Shown here: positions 1 to 7,337 of the stretch, piece by piece
Layout: the number at the start of each line of letters is the position of its first letter
Numbering within the stretch: position 1 is the first letter of the stretch
Source of the DNA: Oscillospiraceae bacterium
Lineage (GTDB): Bacteria > Bacillota > Clostridia > Oscillospirales > Ruminococcaceae
Direction of reading: 5' to 3'
DNA length: 8,741 nucleotides
Assembly (NCBI GenBank): GCA_016303195.1
Contig: JAEDMD010000073.1
Span: forward strand, 1 to 8,741
Notes under the pieces: generated by a model
Told to the model about the DNA's origin: nothing
The model's input: the letters and a program-made list of their open reading frames with translations, nothing else
The model's database searches: none
Program-made: the position numbers and the translations under genes

Positions 1-25
1 CGGACGTTCCTCAATAACTATGCCT

Positions 26-62
26 TACCACAAAAAGTAAATGCTGTTGCCGTGGTATTTTT
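26..62 (+). terminator. Possible rho-independent terminator of an upstream gene
   Basis: TACCAC (26-31) pairs with GTGGTA (52-57) and is followed by five T (58-62). The stem is only 6 bp and the loop is 20 nt, so this is weak. It lies just before the promoter of the next gene, where a terminator of an upstream + gene would be expected. A 23-codon open frame from base 1 to a TGA at 70-72 could be the tail of such a gene, but nothing in it is recognisable. Confidence 0.3.
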
Positions 63-68
63 CAGCTA

Positions 69-97
69 TTGATTACATCGTGATTCTGTGATATACT
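69..97 (+). promoter_or_regulatory. Sigma-A-type promoter of the pseudouridine synthase gene
   Basis: A -35 box TTGATT (69-74) and a -10 box TATACT (92-97) are separated by exactly 17 bp. Transcription would start near 104, leaving a leader of about 20 nt with a Shine-Dalgarno site AAGGGAG (111-117) placed 7 nt before the ATG. There is no other good candidate in this gap. Confidence 0.7.
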
Positions 98-124
98 TTA
101 ATAAATAAGTAAGGGAGTGAGATC

Positions 125-727
125 ATGCTGTATTATATGTTCAATAAGCCGCCAAACTGCGTTACCGCCCGTTCCGATGCAGTCCATAAGACTGTTATGG
201 ATCATTTTCCGTCTGAACTTGCTGAAAAACTCCATCCTGTCGGCAGACTTGACAAGGACACCTGCGGTCTGCTGATCCTTACCGATGATGGTGATCTGGA
301 TTTCAAAATAATGCAGCCTGACCGACATATCTCCAAGACCTATTTTTTCTATGCTGTGGGCACTATCACTAATGAGAAAATAAATATGCTTGAAACGGGT
401 ATCGCCATGTCGGGATTCACTACAAAAAGTGCCGATTTCCAACTTATCCGAAATTACCGCATATGTGAACTTGAAAAATTTCTTCCATCGGATAAGCGTG
501 AGAAGTATATGAAAAATCCCGACGGAGATGCATTCTCTGCAACTCTGACCATCCATGAAGGCAAAAAGCATGAAGTTAAACGGATGCTTGAAGCGGTCAG
601 ATGCAAAATTTTCTACCTGCGCCGTGACAGCATAGGCTCGCTGAAATTGCCCGATGATCTTGAACAAGGACAATTCCGACAGCTTACAGATGAAGAAGTG
701 AAGATGCTGAAAGAGAATACTTTATAG
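125..727 (+). CDS. Pseudouridine synthase, RsuA/RluB/RluE family, lacking S4 domain
   Basis: The 200-aa protein should isomerise a specific uridine to pseudouridine in ribosomal RNA. The family signature GRLDKDTCGLL is at residues 40-50, with D43 the expected catalytic aspartate. The C-terminal family block EGKKHEVKRM is at 145-154, followed by the usual YLRRDSIGSLKL stretch. The protein starts directly with the catalytic domain (MLYYMFNKPP). RsuA and RluB normally carry an N-terminal S4 RNA-binding domain of about 60 residues, and the ~230-aa length of RsuA includes it, so this is a short, S4-less form. The ATG is chosen because AAGGGAG lies 7 nt upstream and a well-spaced promoter precedes it; no in-frame extension with S4 features is seen. 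The stop codon lies within the terminal repeat of an inserted element. The target (16S or 23S rRNA) cannot be read from the sequence, so no gene symbol is given. Confidence 0.9.
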   Translation: MLYYMFNKPPNCVTARSDAVHKTVMDHFPSELAEKLHPVGRLDKDTCGLLILTDDGDLDFKIMQPDRHISKTYFFYAVGTITNEKINMLETGIAMSGFTTKSADFQLIRNYRICELEKFLPSDKREKYMKNPDGDAFSATLTIHEGKKHEVKRMLEAVRCKIFYLRRDSIGSLKLPDDLEQGQFRQLTDEEVKMLKENTL

Positions 728-902
728 GCAATACCGCACAGAGCTGGCGGTGCAGATACGCAGTCAGATTTTTCGTCAGATTGTATGAAAATGACGCCGC
801 TGGGCTGACGCCCAGCAAGGAGTTTTCGTGCAAGATGACGGAAAATATGCAAGTAGATGCGCTGCCAAGCCGTCAGGCGGGCTTTGTGCGGTGTTGCCTA
901 TA
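723..902. mobile_element. MITE-like element with 22-bp terminal inverted repeats
   Basis: The left end (723-744, starting TATAGGCAATACCGCAC) is the inverse of the right end (881-902, ending GTGTTGCCTATA) with 20 of 22 positions matching. The interior of about 136 bp has no plausible gene but holds a perfect 7-bp hairpin, GCTGGGC / GCCCAGC (799-805 / 810-816, loop TGAC). Small size, no transposase and good terminal repeats fit a non-autonomous transposable element. The outermost TA at both ends may be a target duplication, as in Tc1/mariner-IS630-type elements; this is inference, since the exact boundary is ambiguous. It lies between the pseudouridine synthase gene and its likely terminator, and the left repeat contains the gene's TAG stop (725-727). 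I recall similar GGCAATACCGCAC-type repeats in Ruminococcus genomes but cannot verify this here. Confidence 0.7.
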
Positions 903-904
903 AT

Positions 905-930
905 AAGGCGAAGTGACTTGCTCCGCCTTT
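905..930 (+). terminator. Likely terminator after the pseudouridine synthase / MITE
   Basis: AAGGCG (905-910) pairs with CGCCTT (924-929); AAG/CTT inside can add three pairs. The stem is followed by a T-rich tract (TTTATTTCTATT). The hairpin is modest, but the position fits the end of the first transcription unit. It would have served the pseudouridine synthase gene directly before the element inserted. Confidence 0.45.
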
Positions 931-1017
931 TATTTCTATTATATTAATTTTGTTTCTGATTTAGCAAAGTCAGAGCAGTTCTCGCAGTTTTTTTTAGATG
1001 ATTTCTTCCTGAATATA

Positions 1018-1026
1018 TGTTATCAT
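1018..1026 (+). promoter_or_regulatory. Possible extended -10 promoter for hen1-pnkp
   Basis: TGTTATCAT reads as an extended -10 (TGn followed by TATCAT), about 30 bp before the hen1 ATG. No good -35 hexamer is found at 17 bp, which extended -10 promoters can tolerate. A start near 1033 would leave the Shine-Dalgarno site AAAGGAG (1043-1049) in a short leader. The rest of 931-1017 is AT-rich with a run of eight T (988-995) and shows no other feature I can name. Confidence 0.35.
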
Positions 1027-1057
1027 ATTATCAGAAACCACGAAAGGAGAATAAAAA

Positions 1058-2443
1058 ATGCTTCTTACTATTACTTATAACGGAAAAAAAACACAGGAAC
1101 TGGGCTATTTACTGCATAAAAATCCCGACAGGGCACAGCAGTTCGACCTCAGCTTCGGAAAAGCATACGTTTTTTATCCCGAAGTCACCGACAGCAAAAC
1201 TACTGCGGCACTTCTGCTTGATATCGACCCTCTTGATCTCGCCCGTGGCAAGGTCGGAAGCAGAGACAGAGGTTTGTTTGATTACGTCAATGACCGTCCC
1301 TATGCTTCAACTTCATTCCTCAGCACAGCGATCGTCAGAATTTTCGGAACTGCCATGAACGGCAGATGTGATAAACGGCAGGGACTTGCCGATTCTGCAC
1401 TTGATCTTACCGCTGTTCTGTATTCTCTGCGTGACAACGGCGATACCGAACTTGCACGTGAACTGTTTGAGCCTCTCGGTTATACCGTAAATACAAGCCG
1501 TTCACAGCTTGATGAGCAATTCCCCGAATGGGGCGATTCGCCCTATATTGACCTTACAATAAGCGGAAAAGTCAGACTTGCTGATCTGCTGAATCATATT
1601 TACGTGCTGATACCTGTTTTCGATAAGCAAAAGCATTACTACATCGACGAGGATGAGATACAAAAACTCCTGAAACACGGTGAAGGCTGGCTTTCGGAAC
1701 ATCCGTCTATCGAAAAGATCACACGGAGATATTTTTATTCCAGACGAAGCTATGCACGAAAGGCGCTGGATGTTCTTCTGGCTGATGATGCGGAAAATAC
1801 TGATATTCCCGAAGATGACAGCGAAAAGGAAATTCGCACACCGCTGAATACTCAGAGGCTTGAAGCTGTAAAAAATGCGGTCATTGCAAGCGGCGCTTCA
1901 TCTGTCATTGACCTCGGATGCGGCGAATGCCGTCTCACTTCCCTGCTTTTAGCAGAGCCGACTATAAAGAATATCACCGCCTGCGACGTTTCCGTAAATG
2001 TTCTCGAAAAAGCCGCTCAGAGACTCCACCTCGACAGAATGAATCCCCACAAAAAGGCTAAACTGACACTCATGCAGGCTTCCCTCACCTACCGTGACCA
2101 GCGGTTTGAAGGCTTCGACTGCGCTTGTGTCGTGGAAGTAATTGAACATATCGAACCAATGCGTATACCTGCTTTTGAACGTTCTGTTTTTGAATTTGCC
2201 TCTCCCAAAACCGTGATCATCACAACTCCGAACCGTGAATACAATCAGAATTATGAGCATATGGAGGAGAATTCCCTCAGACACAGCGACCACAGATTTG
2301 AATGGACAAGGGCAGAATTCAAGGAATGGACTGAGCATATCTGCAATAAATTCGGTTATTCCTGCGTGATAAGCGGTATTGGCGACATTGACGAAAAACT
2401 CGGTACACCTACACAGATGGGAGTGTTTACAAAAAATGAATAA
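1058..2443 (+). CDS. hen1: Hen1: 3'-terminal RNA ribose 2'-O-methyltransferase (RNA repair)
   Basis: The 461-aa protein matches bacterial Hen1 from end to end. Residues 1 to about 240 form the Hen1-specific N-terminal region (MLLTITYNGKKTQELGYLLH), known to bind Pnkp and activate its ligase step. From about 265 a SAM methyltransferase domain follows, with motif I DLGCGE at 285-290. The metal-binding set typical of Hen1 is present: E360, E363 and H364 in EVIEH, and H412 in SDHRFEWTR. The family enzyme adds a methyl group to the 2'-OH of the 3'-terminal nucleotide of a broken RNA before sealing, so the mended site cannot be cut again by a transesterifying ribotoxin. AAAGGAG (1043-1049) sits 8 nt before the ATG, fixing the start. 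The last 8 bases overlap the start of pnkp, so the two are probably translated together and act as a complex in the cytoplasm. No damage is seen. Confidence 0.95.
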   Translation: MLLTITYNGKKTQELGYLLHKNPDRAQQFDLSFGKAYVFYPEVTDSKTTAALLLDIDPLDLARGKVGSRDRGLFDYVNDRPYASTSFLSTAIVRIFGTAMNGRCDKRQGLADSALDLTAVLYSLRDNGDTELARELFEPLGYTVNTSRSQLDEQFPEWGDSPYIDLTISGKVRLADLLNHIYVLIPVFDKQKHYYIDEDEIQKLLKHGEGWLSEHPSIEKITRRYFYSRRSYARKALDVLLADDAENTDIPEDDSEKEIRTPLNTQRLEAVKNAVIASGASSVIDLGCGECRLTSLLLAEPTIKNITACDVSVNVLEKAAQRLHLDRMNPHKKAKLTLMQASLTYRDQRFEGFDCACVVEVIEHIEPMRIPAFERSVFEFASPKTVIITTPNREYNQNYEHMEENSLRHSDHRFEWTRAEFKEWTEHICNKFGYSCVISGIGDIDEKLGTPTQMGVFTKNE

Positions 2444-5009
2444 ATATATTATAGATATCCCCGAATTCAGCCTTGTGACGCTGATCGGCGCTTCATCTTC
2501 GGGAAAGACCACATTCGCACACAAGCATTTCAAACATACAGAGATACTCTCCTCGGATTTTTTCAGAGGGATGGTCAGCGATAATGAAAATGACCAGAGC
2601 GTTTCATCAGATGCATTCGATCTGCTTCACTATGCAGCTAACAAGCGACTTGACAATATGAGGCTGACTGTAATTGATGCAACAAATATCCAGCAGTCCG
2701 CCAGAAAACAGATAATCTCAATTGCAAAAGAGCAGAATGTCCATGCCGTTGCTATCGTTCTTGATCTGCCCGAAAATATGATACAGGAACGCAACAAAAA
2801 CCGCCCTGACAGAGGTCTGCCAAAACGTGTTATAAGCCAGCACTGCATTGAAGTCAGACATTCCATAAAAAAGCTGAAACGTGAAGGCTTCCGTTTTATC
2901 TATGTTATCAACTCTCCCGATCAGCTCGAAAATACAGAAATTATCCGCTCGAAGCTGTGGAACGACAAAAAGGATGAACACGGCCCATTTGATATTATCA
3001 GCGACATTCACGGATGCGGCGATGAACTGGAAATGCTTCTCCAAAAGCTGGGCTATGCAAAAACAAACGGGATATATTCTCATCCCGATGGCAGAAAAGC
3101 CGCTTTTTTAGGCGATTTCTGCGACCGTGGCAACAGGAATTCCGATGTTCTGCGTATAGTTATGGATATGGTGAAAAACGGAAATGCCATCGCTGTTCCG
3201 GGAAATCATGATGTAAAACTGCTGAAATACCTCAATGGAAAAAATATAACTGCTTCAAATGGTCTTGATGTTACTATTGCCGAAATAGAGGCTATGGATG
3301 ATGATTTCAAGAATGAGGCGAGACAATTTCTCGACAGCCTTGTGAGCCACTATGTCCTTGACGATGGCAGACTGGTCATCGCTCATGCAGGTATCAAGGA
3401 AGACTACATCGGCAGAGGTTCGGGCCGAGTTCGTGAATTCTGTCTTTACGGCGATACCACGGGAGAAACCGACTCTTTCGGACTGCCTGTCCGTCTTGAC
3501 TGGGCCTCTGATTACCGTGGAAAAGCTACTGTTGTTTATGGTCACACTGCCTGCAAGGATGTTCGCAGTCAGAACAATACTTTCTGCATCGACACAGGCT
3601 GTGTATTCGGTGGGAAACTGACTGCTTTCCGCTATCCTGAGCGTGAAATTGTCAGCGTTGACGCTTTGAAGCAGTACTATGAACCTGTAAAGCCGCTTGA
3701 AGATGATATCGACACTGATATGGGCGATATGCTTACAGTTGGTGATTTCAACCATAAACTCCATATTGAAACCGAGCTTATGCCGTCAATAGGCATCCAT
3801 GAAAACAATGCGGCGGCAGCTCTGGAAACAATGTCTCGCTTTGCCGCTGATCCTCACTGGCTGATCTACCTTCCGCCGACAATGTCTCCATGCGAAACAA
3901 GCAGTCTGGATGGATTTCTGGAGCATCCGCTTGAAGCATTTGAGTATTACAGAAGCAACGGAATAAAAAATGTCGTATGCGAGAAAAAACACATGGGTTC
4001 TCGTGCGGTCGTAATTCTTTGCAGAAACAGCAATACTGCATTGAAGCGATTCGGCATCACTGACGGCACAAGAGGTATAATTTACACAAGAACAGGACGT
4101 AGATTCTTCAATGAAACTGAAACTGAAAAACAGCTTCTTGACAGACTTGATAATGTACTGACAGCAACTAATTTCTGGGACGATCTCAACACAGATTGGG
4201 TGTGTCTTGACACAGAACTTATGCCGTGGTCTGAAAAGGCTCAGGGACTTATCCGTTCACAGTATGCGCCGACAGGAAATGCAGGTATCGGCAGTCTTTC
4301 AGCGGCAGCAGAAATTCTCGGAAAAGCCTGCGGCAGACAGAATATCCCGTTTGAAGTTGCTGAAAATACGTCGGGACAGAATGTTGACCTGAAAAAGATA
4401 TTTGACCGATATACAGCTAAACTCAGCGATATAAAAAATTACATAAAGGCTTACCGTGAATACTGCTGGACTGTGAACAGCATCGACGATTACCGTATCG
4501 CACCGTTCCACATCCTTGCCTGCGAAGGTCATGTATTCACTGAGGAAAAGCACATCTGGCACATGGAGAATATCAGGAAATACATAACAGGCGTTGACCC
4601 CATATTCATGGAAACTCCCTATATCTGCGTTGATACTGAGGACGAAGACAGCGTCAGAAAAGGTGTTGAATGGTGGCTGTCGCTTACTGCTGACGGCGGT
4701 GAGGGAATGGTAGTCAAGCCTGAAACATACACTGCAAAACAAGGCTCGAAACTTCTCCAGCCTGCGGTTAAATGCCGTGGCAGTGAGTATCTGCGTATAA
4801 TCTATGGTGCGGAGTATCTCGAAGAAGGACATCTGAAACGTCTGAAAGTCCGCTCACTCAACCGCAAGCGCACTCTCGCACTGAAAGAATTTTCACTTGG
4901 AGTTGAATCGCTGAAACGCTTTGTAAGATGCGAACCGCTTTATCGTGTTCACGAGTGTTCATTCGGAGTTCTGGCATTTGAAAGCGAACCTGTTGATCCA
5001 AGGCTCTGA
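2436..5009 (+). CDS. pnkp: Pnkp: polynucleotide kinase-phosphatase-ligase (RNA repair)
   Basis: The 857-aa protein carries all three Pnkp modules. The kinase (about 1-170) has the P-loop GASSSGKTT at 18-26 (K24, T25) and D41. The metallophosphatase (about 185-410) has D190 and H192 (DIHG), D227 (GDFCDRG), N257 and H258 (GNHD), H317 (HAG) and H370 (YGHT). The adenylyltransferase/ligase (about 430-857) has motif I KHMG with K518 as expected nucleotidyl-acceptor lysine, DTELMPW (592-598), EGMVVKP (756-762) and K779 in QPAVKCRG. The family phosphorylates 5'-OH ends, removes 2',3'-cyclic phosphates and, with Hen1, seals the break. The intact motif I lysine and the single long chain point to the two-component Pnkp/Hen1 type, not the type with a separate Rnl ligase subunit. 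The ATG at 2436 overlaps the hen1 stop (ATGAATAA); GGGAG at 2419-2423 lies 12 nt upstream. A TTG 57 bases earlier is rejected because MNKYIIDIPEFSLVTLIGAS is the normal N-terminus. Confidence 0.96.
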   Translation: MNKYIIDIPEFSLVTLIGASSSGKTTFAHKHFKHTEILSSDFFRGMVSDNENDQSVSSDAFDLLHYAANKRLDNMRLTVIDATNIQQSARKQIISIAKEQNVHAVAIVLDLPENMIQERNKNRPDRGLPKRVISQHCIEVRHSIKKLKREGFRFIYVINSPDQLENTEIIRSKLWNDKKDEHGPFDIISDIHGCGDELEMLLQKLGYAKTNGIYSHPDGRKAAFLGDFCDRGNRNSDVLRIVMDMVKNGNAIAVPGNHDVKLLKYLNGKNITASNGLDVTIAEIEAMDDDFKNEARQFLDSLVSHYVLDDGRLVIAHAGIKEDYIGRGSGRVREFCLYGDTTGETDSFGLPVRLDWASDYRGKATVVYGHTACKDVRSQNNTFCIDTGCVFGGKLTAFRYPEREIVSVDALKQYYEPVKPLEDDIDTDMGDMLTVGDFNHKLHIETELMPSIGIHENNAAAALETMSRFAADPHWLIYLPPTMSPCETSSLDGFLEHPLEAFEYYRSNGIKNVVCEKKHMGSRAVVILCRNSNTALKRFGITDGTRGIIYTRTGRRFFNETETEKQLLDRLDNVLTATNFWDDLNTDWVCLDTELMPWSEKAQGLIRSQYAPTGNAGIGSLSAAAEILGKACGRQNIPFEVAENTSGQNVDLKKIFDRYTAKLSDIKNYIKAYREYCWTVNSIDDYRIAPFHILACEGHVFTEEKHIWHMENIRKYITGVDPIFMETPYICVDTEDEDSVRKGVEWWLSLTADGGEGMVVKPETYTAKQGSKLLQPAVKCRGSEYLRIIYGAEYLEEGHLKRLKVRSLNRKRTLALKEFSLGVESLKRFVRCEPLYRVHECSFGVLAFESEPVDPRL

Positions 5010-5017
5010 TATAAAAT

Positions 5018-5061
5018 AAAATCGGAGGAAACCATTCAAAAGAATGGTTTCCTCCGATTTT
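5018..5061. terminator. Bidirectional terminator, perfect 20-bp hairpin
   Basis: Bases 5018-5037 pair perfectly with 5042-5061 around an AAAA loop. The stem starts with AAAA and ends with TTTT, so a U-run is made on either strand. It sits between the convergent pnkp and GGDEF genes (8 bp after pnkp, 16 bp before the GGDEF stop) and should stop transcripts from both sides. Confidence 0.92.
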
Positions 5062-5077
5062 TATGTATGATATTTCT

Positions 5078-6636
5078 TTATTCTGTCATATCAACAAAGT
5101 CGATCATACCGCACATTGCTTCACCCTTAACGTTAGTCATTTCCTTGAGGATAGTGATAACGGATGCGTCAATGTCTGTATTCTTCTTGATAGCTGCGAC
5201 TTTATACTTAGGATAAAGTGTTCCGAGGCCTCTTACATTCTCAGGAACGAGCAGTTTCTTCAATGCTTCGTCAACGCTGAACAGCACATCGGATACTCTT
5301 GGTGCGCCGTTTTCAGACTTGATAACAACTACGAATTCATCCGAACCTGTACGATAAACCTCGCCGTTCGGGATAGTTTCCTTCAGTGTCTCAGCTGTAC
5401 GAACGAGGAGCGAGTCACCTGTATCACTGCCGTATGCAGTATTGATATTGCTGAATTCCATGATGTTGAACAGTGCGAAGTAGTAAGGATTTGCCTTTGC
5501 ATCGGTAATTCCTGTAAGCTCGGTTGCCAGCTTTACACGGTTTCCTGCGCCTGTGAGGATATCGCCGAACATTGCAGTATTCAGTGACTTCTTTGTCTCG
5601 TTTACTGTCTCCACGGATGACAGGAGCTTCTGGTTTACCTTCTCCTGCTTTCTGTTGAGGTAGCTGAAGATTATCATAACTGCGATGATGAGTATCTCGA
5701 ATACGATGAAGAACATTCTCATTGCGTATGCAAGAGTATAAACCTCGCTTCTTGCATCGTTCATCATAAGCAGCCAGTGATACTTAGGGATATAGTAGGA
5801 CACACCGACGAACTTACCTGTCGGAAGTTCAAATTCATATGTTGTTGACTCGGTTTCGGTTGCGTTCTCATAGATATCGCACTGTCTGATAAGGTCAGGA
5901 AGTTCAAGGTTCTGGTTAGCGTTCTCCATATTTTCATCGAAAACGTATACACGCTTCTTGACATCGATCATACTGTAAAATGACTGTTCAAGACCCTGAG
6001 TTTTCATGTTCTCCAGCTTTTTTACAAGGTCTTCTGTTTTGATCGCAAGACCTACGTAGCCTATCATTCTGTCGTTGGTAGAATCAAAAACGGCTCTCTG
6101 CATTGAAACGATAGGTGTTTTTTTATCAGCAGGAGAGATCATGATTCCTTCAACATTGACCTTATCCTGTGCCCTGTTAAGGTCCTCCTGAAGTGATACA
6201 AGTCTTGAACCTTCACGGCTTACAACTCCGACGCTTGCAGGATTTGAATGAGCAAGTGTCTCAGACTTCATGTTTGCAACATAAAGACCTTCAAGACTGG
6301 GAATAGACTCAGAATATCTCTCTGCATATGTCTGAGCTTCTTCCTGAAGCTCCTTATTAGTTGGATCTTTCAGGAACTGCTCAACGCTTGGAGACTTTGC
6401 AAAGCCTCCAGAAGTGTTTCAGTAGTTTCAACGTGGTCAATGACTATCTGTGCTCGCTCATCTGTTACCGCACTAAGATGCTGTTTTGCGTTATCAACCG
6501 AACGTGTACTGATAGCTTTTGCTATAAAGAATGCGAGAATGACCATCAGAAGGAACTGTATGATCATAAAACGGTTCAGAAATGAAAAAGAATAATTCTT
6601 TTTCTTCTTTCCCGCACCATTTGTATTTTTACTCAC
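5078..6636 (-). pseudogene. Membrane Cache-GGDEF sensor protein, frameshifted and degenerate
   Basis: Translation starts at GTG (6634-6636) with AAGGGTG about 7 nt upstream. The first frame ends at a TGA (6372-6370) after 88 codons; the matching continuation lies in another frame. Adding one base in the T-run complementary to 6401-6403 joins ETLLEA to FAKSPSVEQFLKDP and gives a continuous 519-aa protein. In that protein, TM1 is about 20-42, an outside sensor region is about 43-302 (Cache-like GLYVAN, AHSNPASVGV), TM2 is about 303-327, and a GGDEF domain runs from about 358 to the end (DILTGAGNR, NTAYGSDTGD). The family makes c-di-GMP in response to an external signal. Here the motif is GSDEF (431-435), not GGDEF; the metal-binding Asp at the start of the DxDxFK element is Asn (391), and no RxxD inhibitory site is seen. 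Even if the frameshift is an error, cyclase activity is doubtful; the domain could act as a c-di-GMP or GTP receptor. The gene lies 107 bp downstream of the deaminase-like gene on the same strand. A TATAAT at 6658-6663 (- strand) lies too close to the ribosome site to be a clear promoter. Confidence 0.85.
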
Positions 6637-6675
6637 TATATTTCACCCTTTCAGATAATTATATACTGTCTTTTT

Positions 6676-6737
6676 CTCACTAAGCCGCAGACAGTCATTG
6701 GTAAGGCTATACCGAAAGACATACGGCTATGAGTGAG
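6676..6737. other. Nested hairpin in the deaminase-GGDEF gap, unknown role
   Basis: Three helices nest in the 107-bp gap. The outer helix pairs CTCACT (6676-6681) with AGTGAG (6732-6737), the middle AGCCG (6683-6687) with CGGCT (6724-6728), and the inner TTGGTA (6698-6703) with TACCGA (6710-6715). One inner pair is a G-U wobble if read on the + strand and a mismatch on the - strand. Seven T follow about 9 bases later on the + side (6747-6753). On the - strand no U-run follows, so it is not a standard terminator for the deaminase-like gene. It may be an RNA-processing or stability element, a structured leader, or an operator-like repeat. Confidence 0.4.
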
Positions 6738-6743
6738 CGATAC

Positions 6744-7337
6744 TTATTTTTTTCTGAACAAGCCGCCGAAAAGTCCTTTTTTATTCTTTGCTTCGTTGGC
6801 AAGTTCTTCAAGTAATTCCTTGTCTTCTTCGCTGTCTTCCTGTTTGGTATTAGCGAGAAGGCTGTTGATTTTTCCGCTCATAAGATCTCCGTTTGATCTG
6901 CCTGAGATAACGACAGATGAATGAGGTACAGACGTTGAATACATTCTTGGCTGTGGGGCAGGACTGAAGCCAAGAGGATTCTGTGAAAGTATCTCCTGAA
7001 ACGGTACAGGTCTGTCAGGCATTGCGATGACCGCAGTCGCATTTATCGGATTCTGAGAGATTATGAAGCTGAGACAATTGAAGCAAGGGAGCATTGCTCT
7101 CATAGTTGCCGCATCGATAAGGATTATGCTGTCAACTGAATTTTCTCCGAAACTCTGCATATTTCTTACCGCTTCGATCTCAGCATGAACTTCATTATGA
7201 CTGATACCATTGTATGCTCGTCCCGATCTTCCATAGATAACGCATACAGTGGTATTCGGCTCTATAAATCCACGGCTTGCTGTTATTGAATTTACCACCT
7301 CTGCTGCCATATTATAGATCTGGTTGAATTCTATCAC
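6744..7337 (-). CDS. Cytidine deaminase-fold protein with charged C-terminal tail
   Basis: The 197-aa protein shows the zinc-deaminase signature: HAE at 51-53 (H51 zinc ligand, E53 proton shuttle) and PCFNC at 84-88 (C85 and C88 zinc ligands). GRSGRAYNGISHNE before the HAE resembles the strand-loop before the active site in cytidine deaminases, which usually have CAE instead of HAE. The deaminase-like region ends near residue 115. It is followed by a Pro/Ser-rich linker (about 117-150), an acidic stretch of about 30 residues (KQEDSEEDKELLEELANEAK) and a GLFGGLFRKK end. Plain cytidine deaminases are about 130 residues long, so the tail of about 80 residues is unusual. The substrate cannot be told; nucleoside or nucleotide deamination is the family expectation. 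The GTG start (7335-7337) is fixed by a strong AAAGGAGGAG site (7344-7353) 6 nt upstream. It is preceded by a long leader and may be cotranscribed with the GGDEF gene. Confidence 0.75.
   Translation of the reverse strand: MIEFNQIYNMAAEVVNSITASRGFIEPNTTVCVIYGRSGRAYNGISHNEVHAEIEAVRNMQSFGENSVDSIILIDAATMRAMLPCFNCLSFIISQNPINATAVIAMPDRPVPFQEILSQNPLGFSPAPQPRMYSTSVPHSSVVISGRSNGDLMSGKINSLLANTKQEDSEEDKELLEELANEAKNKKGLFGGLFRKK

Noticed and set aside
2379..2435. TTG start giving a 19-residue longer Pnkp
   Set aside because: It lies deep inside hen1, adds residues unlike Pnkp, and the ATG at 2436 begins the normal N-terminus with its P-loop at residue 18.
1949..2533. 194-codon open frame antisense to hen1 and the start of pnkp
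   Set aside because: It is opposite strongly supported genes, with no recognisable motif or ribosome site.
5063..5587. 174-codon + strand open frame
   Set aside because: It is antisense to the GGDEF domain, Cys-rich without pattern, and shows no ribosome-binding site.
6637..6743. c-di-GMP riboswitch ahead of the GGDEF gene
   Set aside because: The conserved c-di-GMP-I core and tetraloop-receptor features are not seen; the hairpin arrangement differs.
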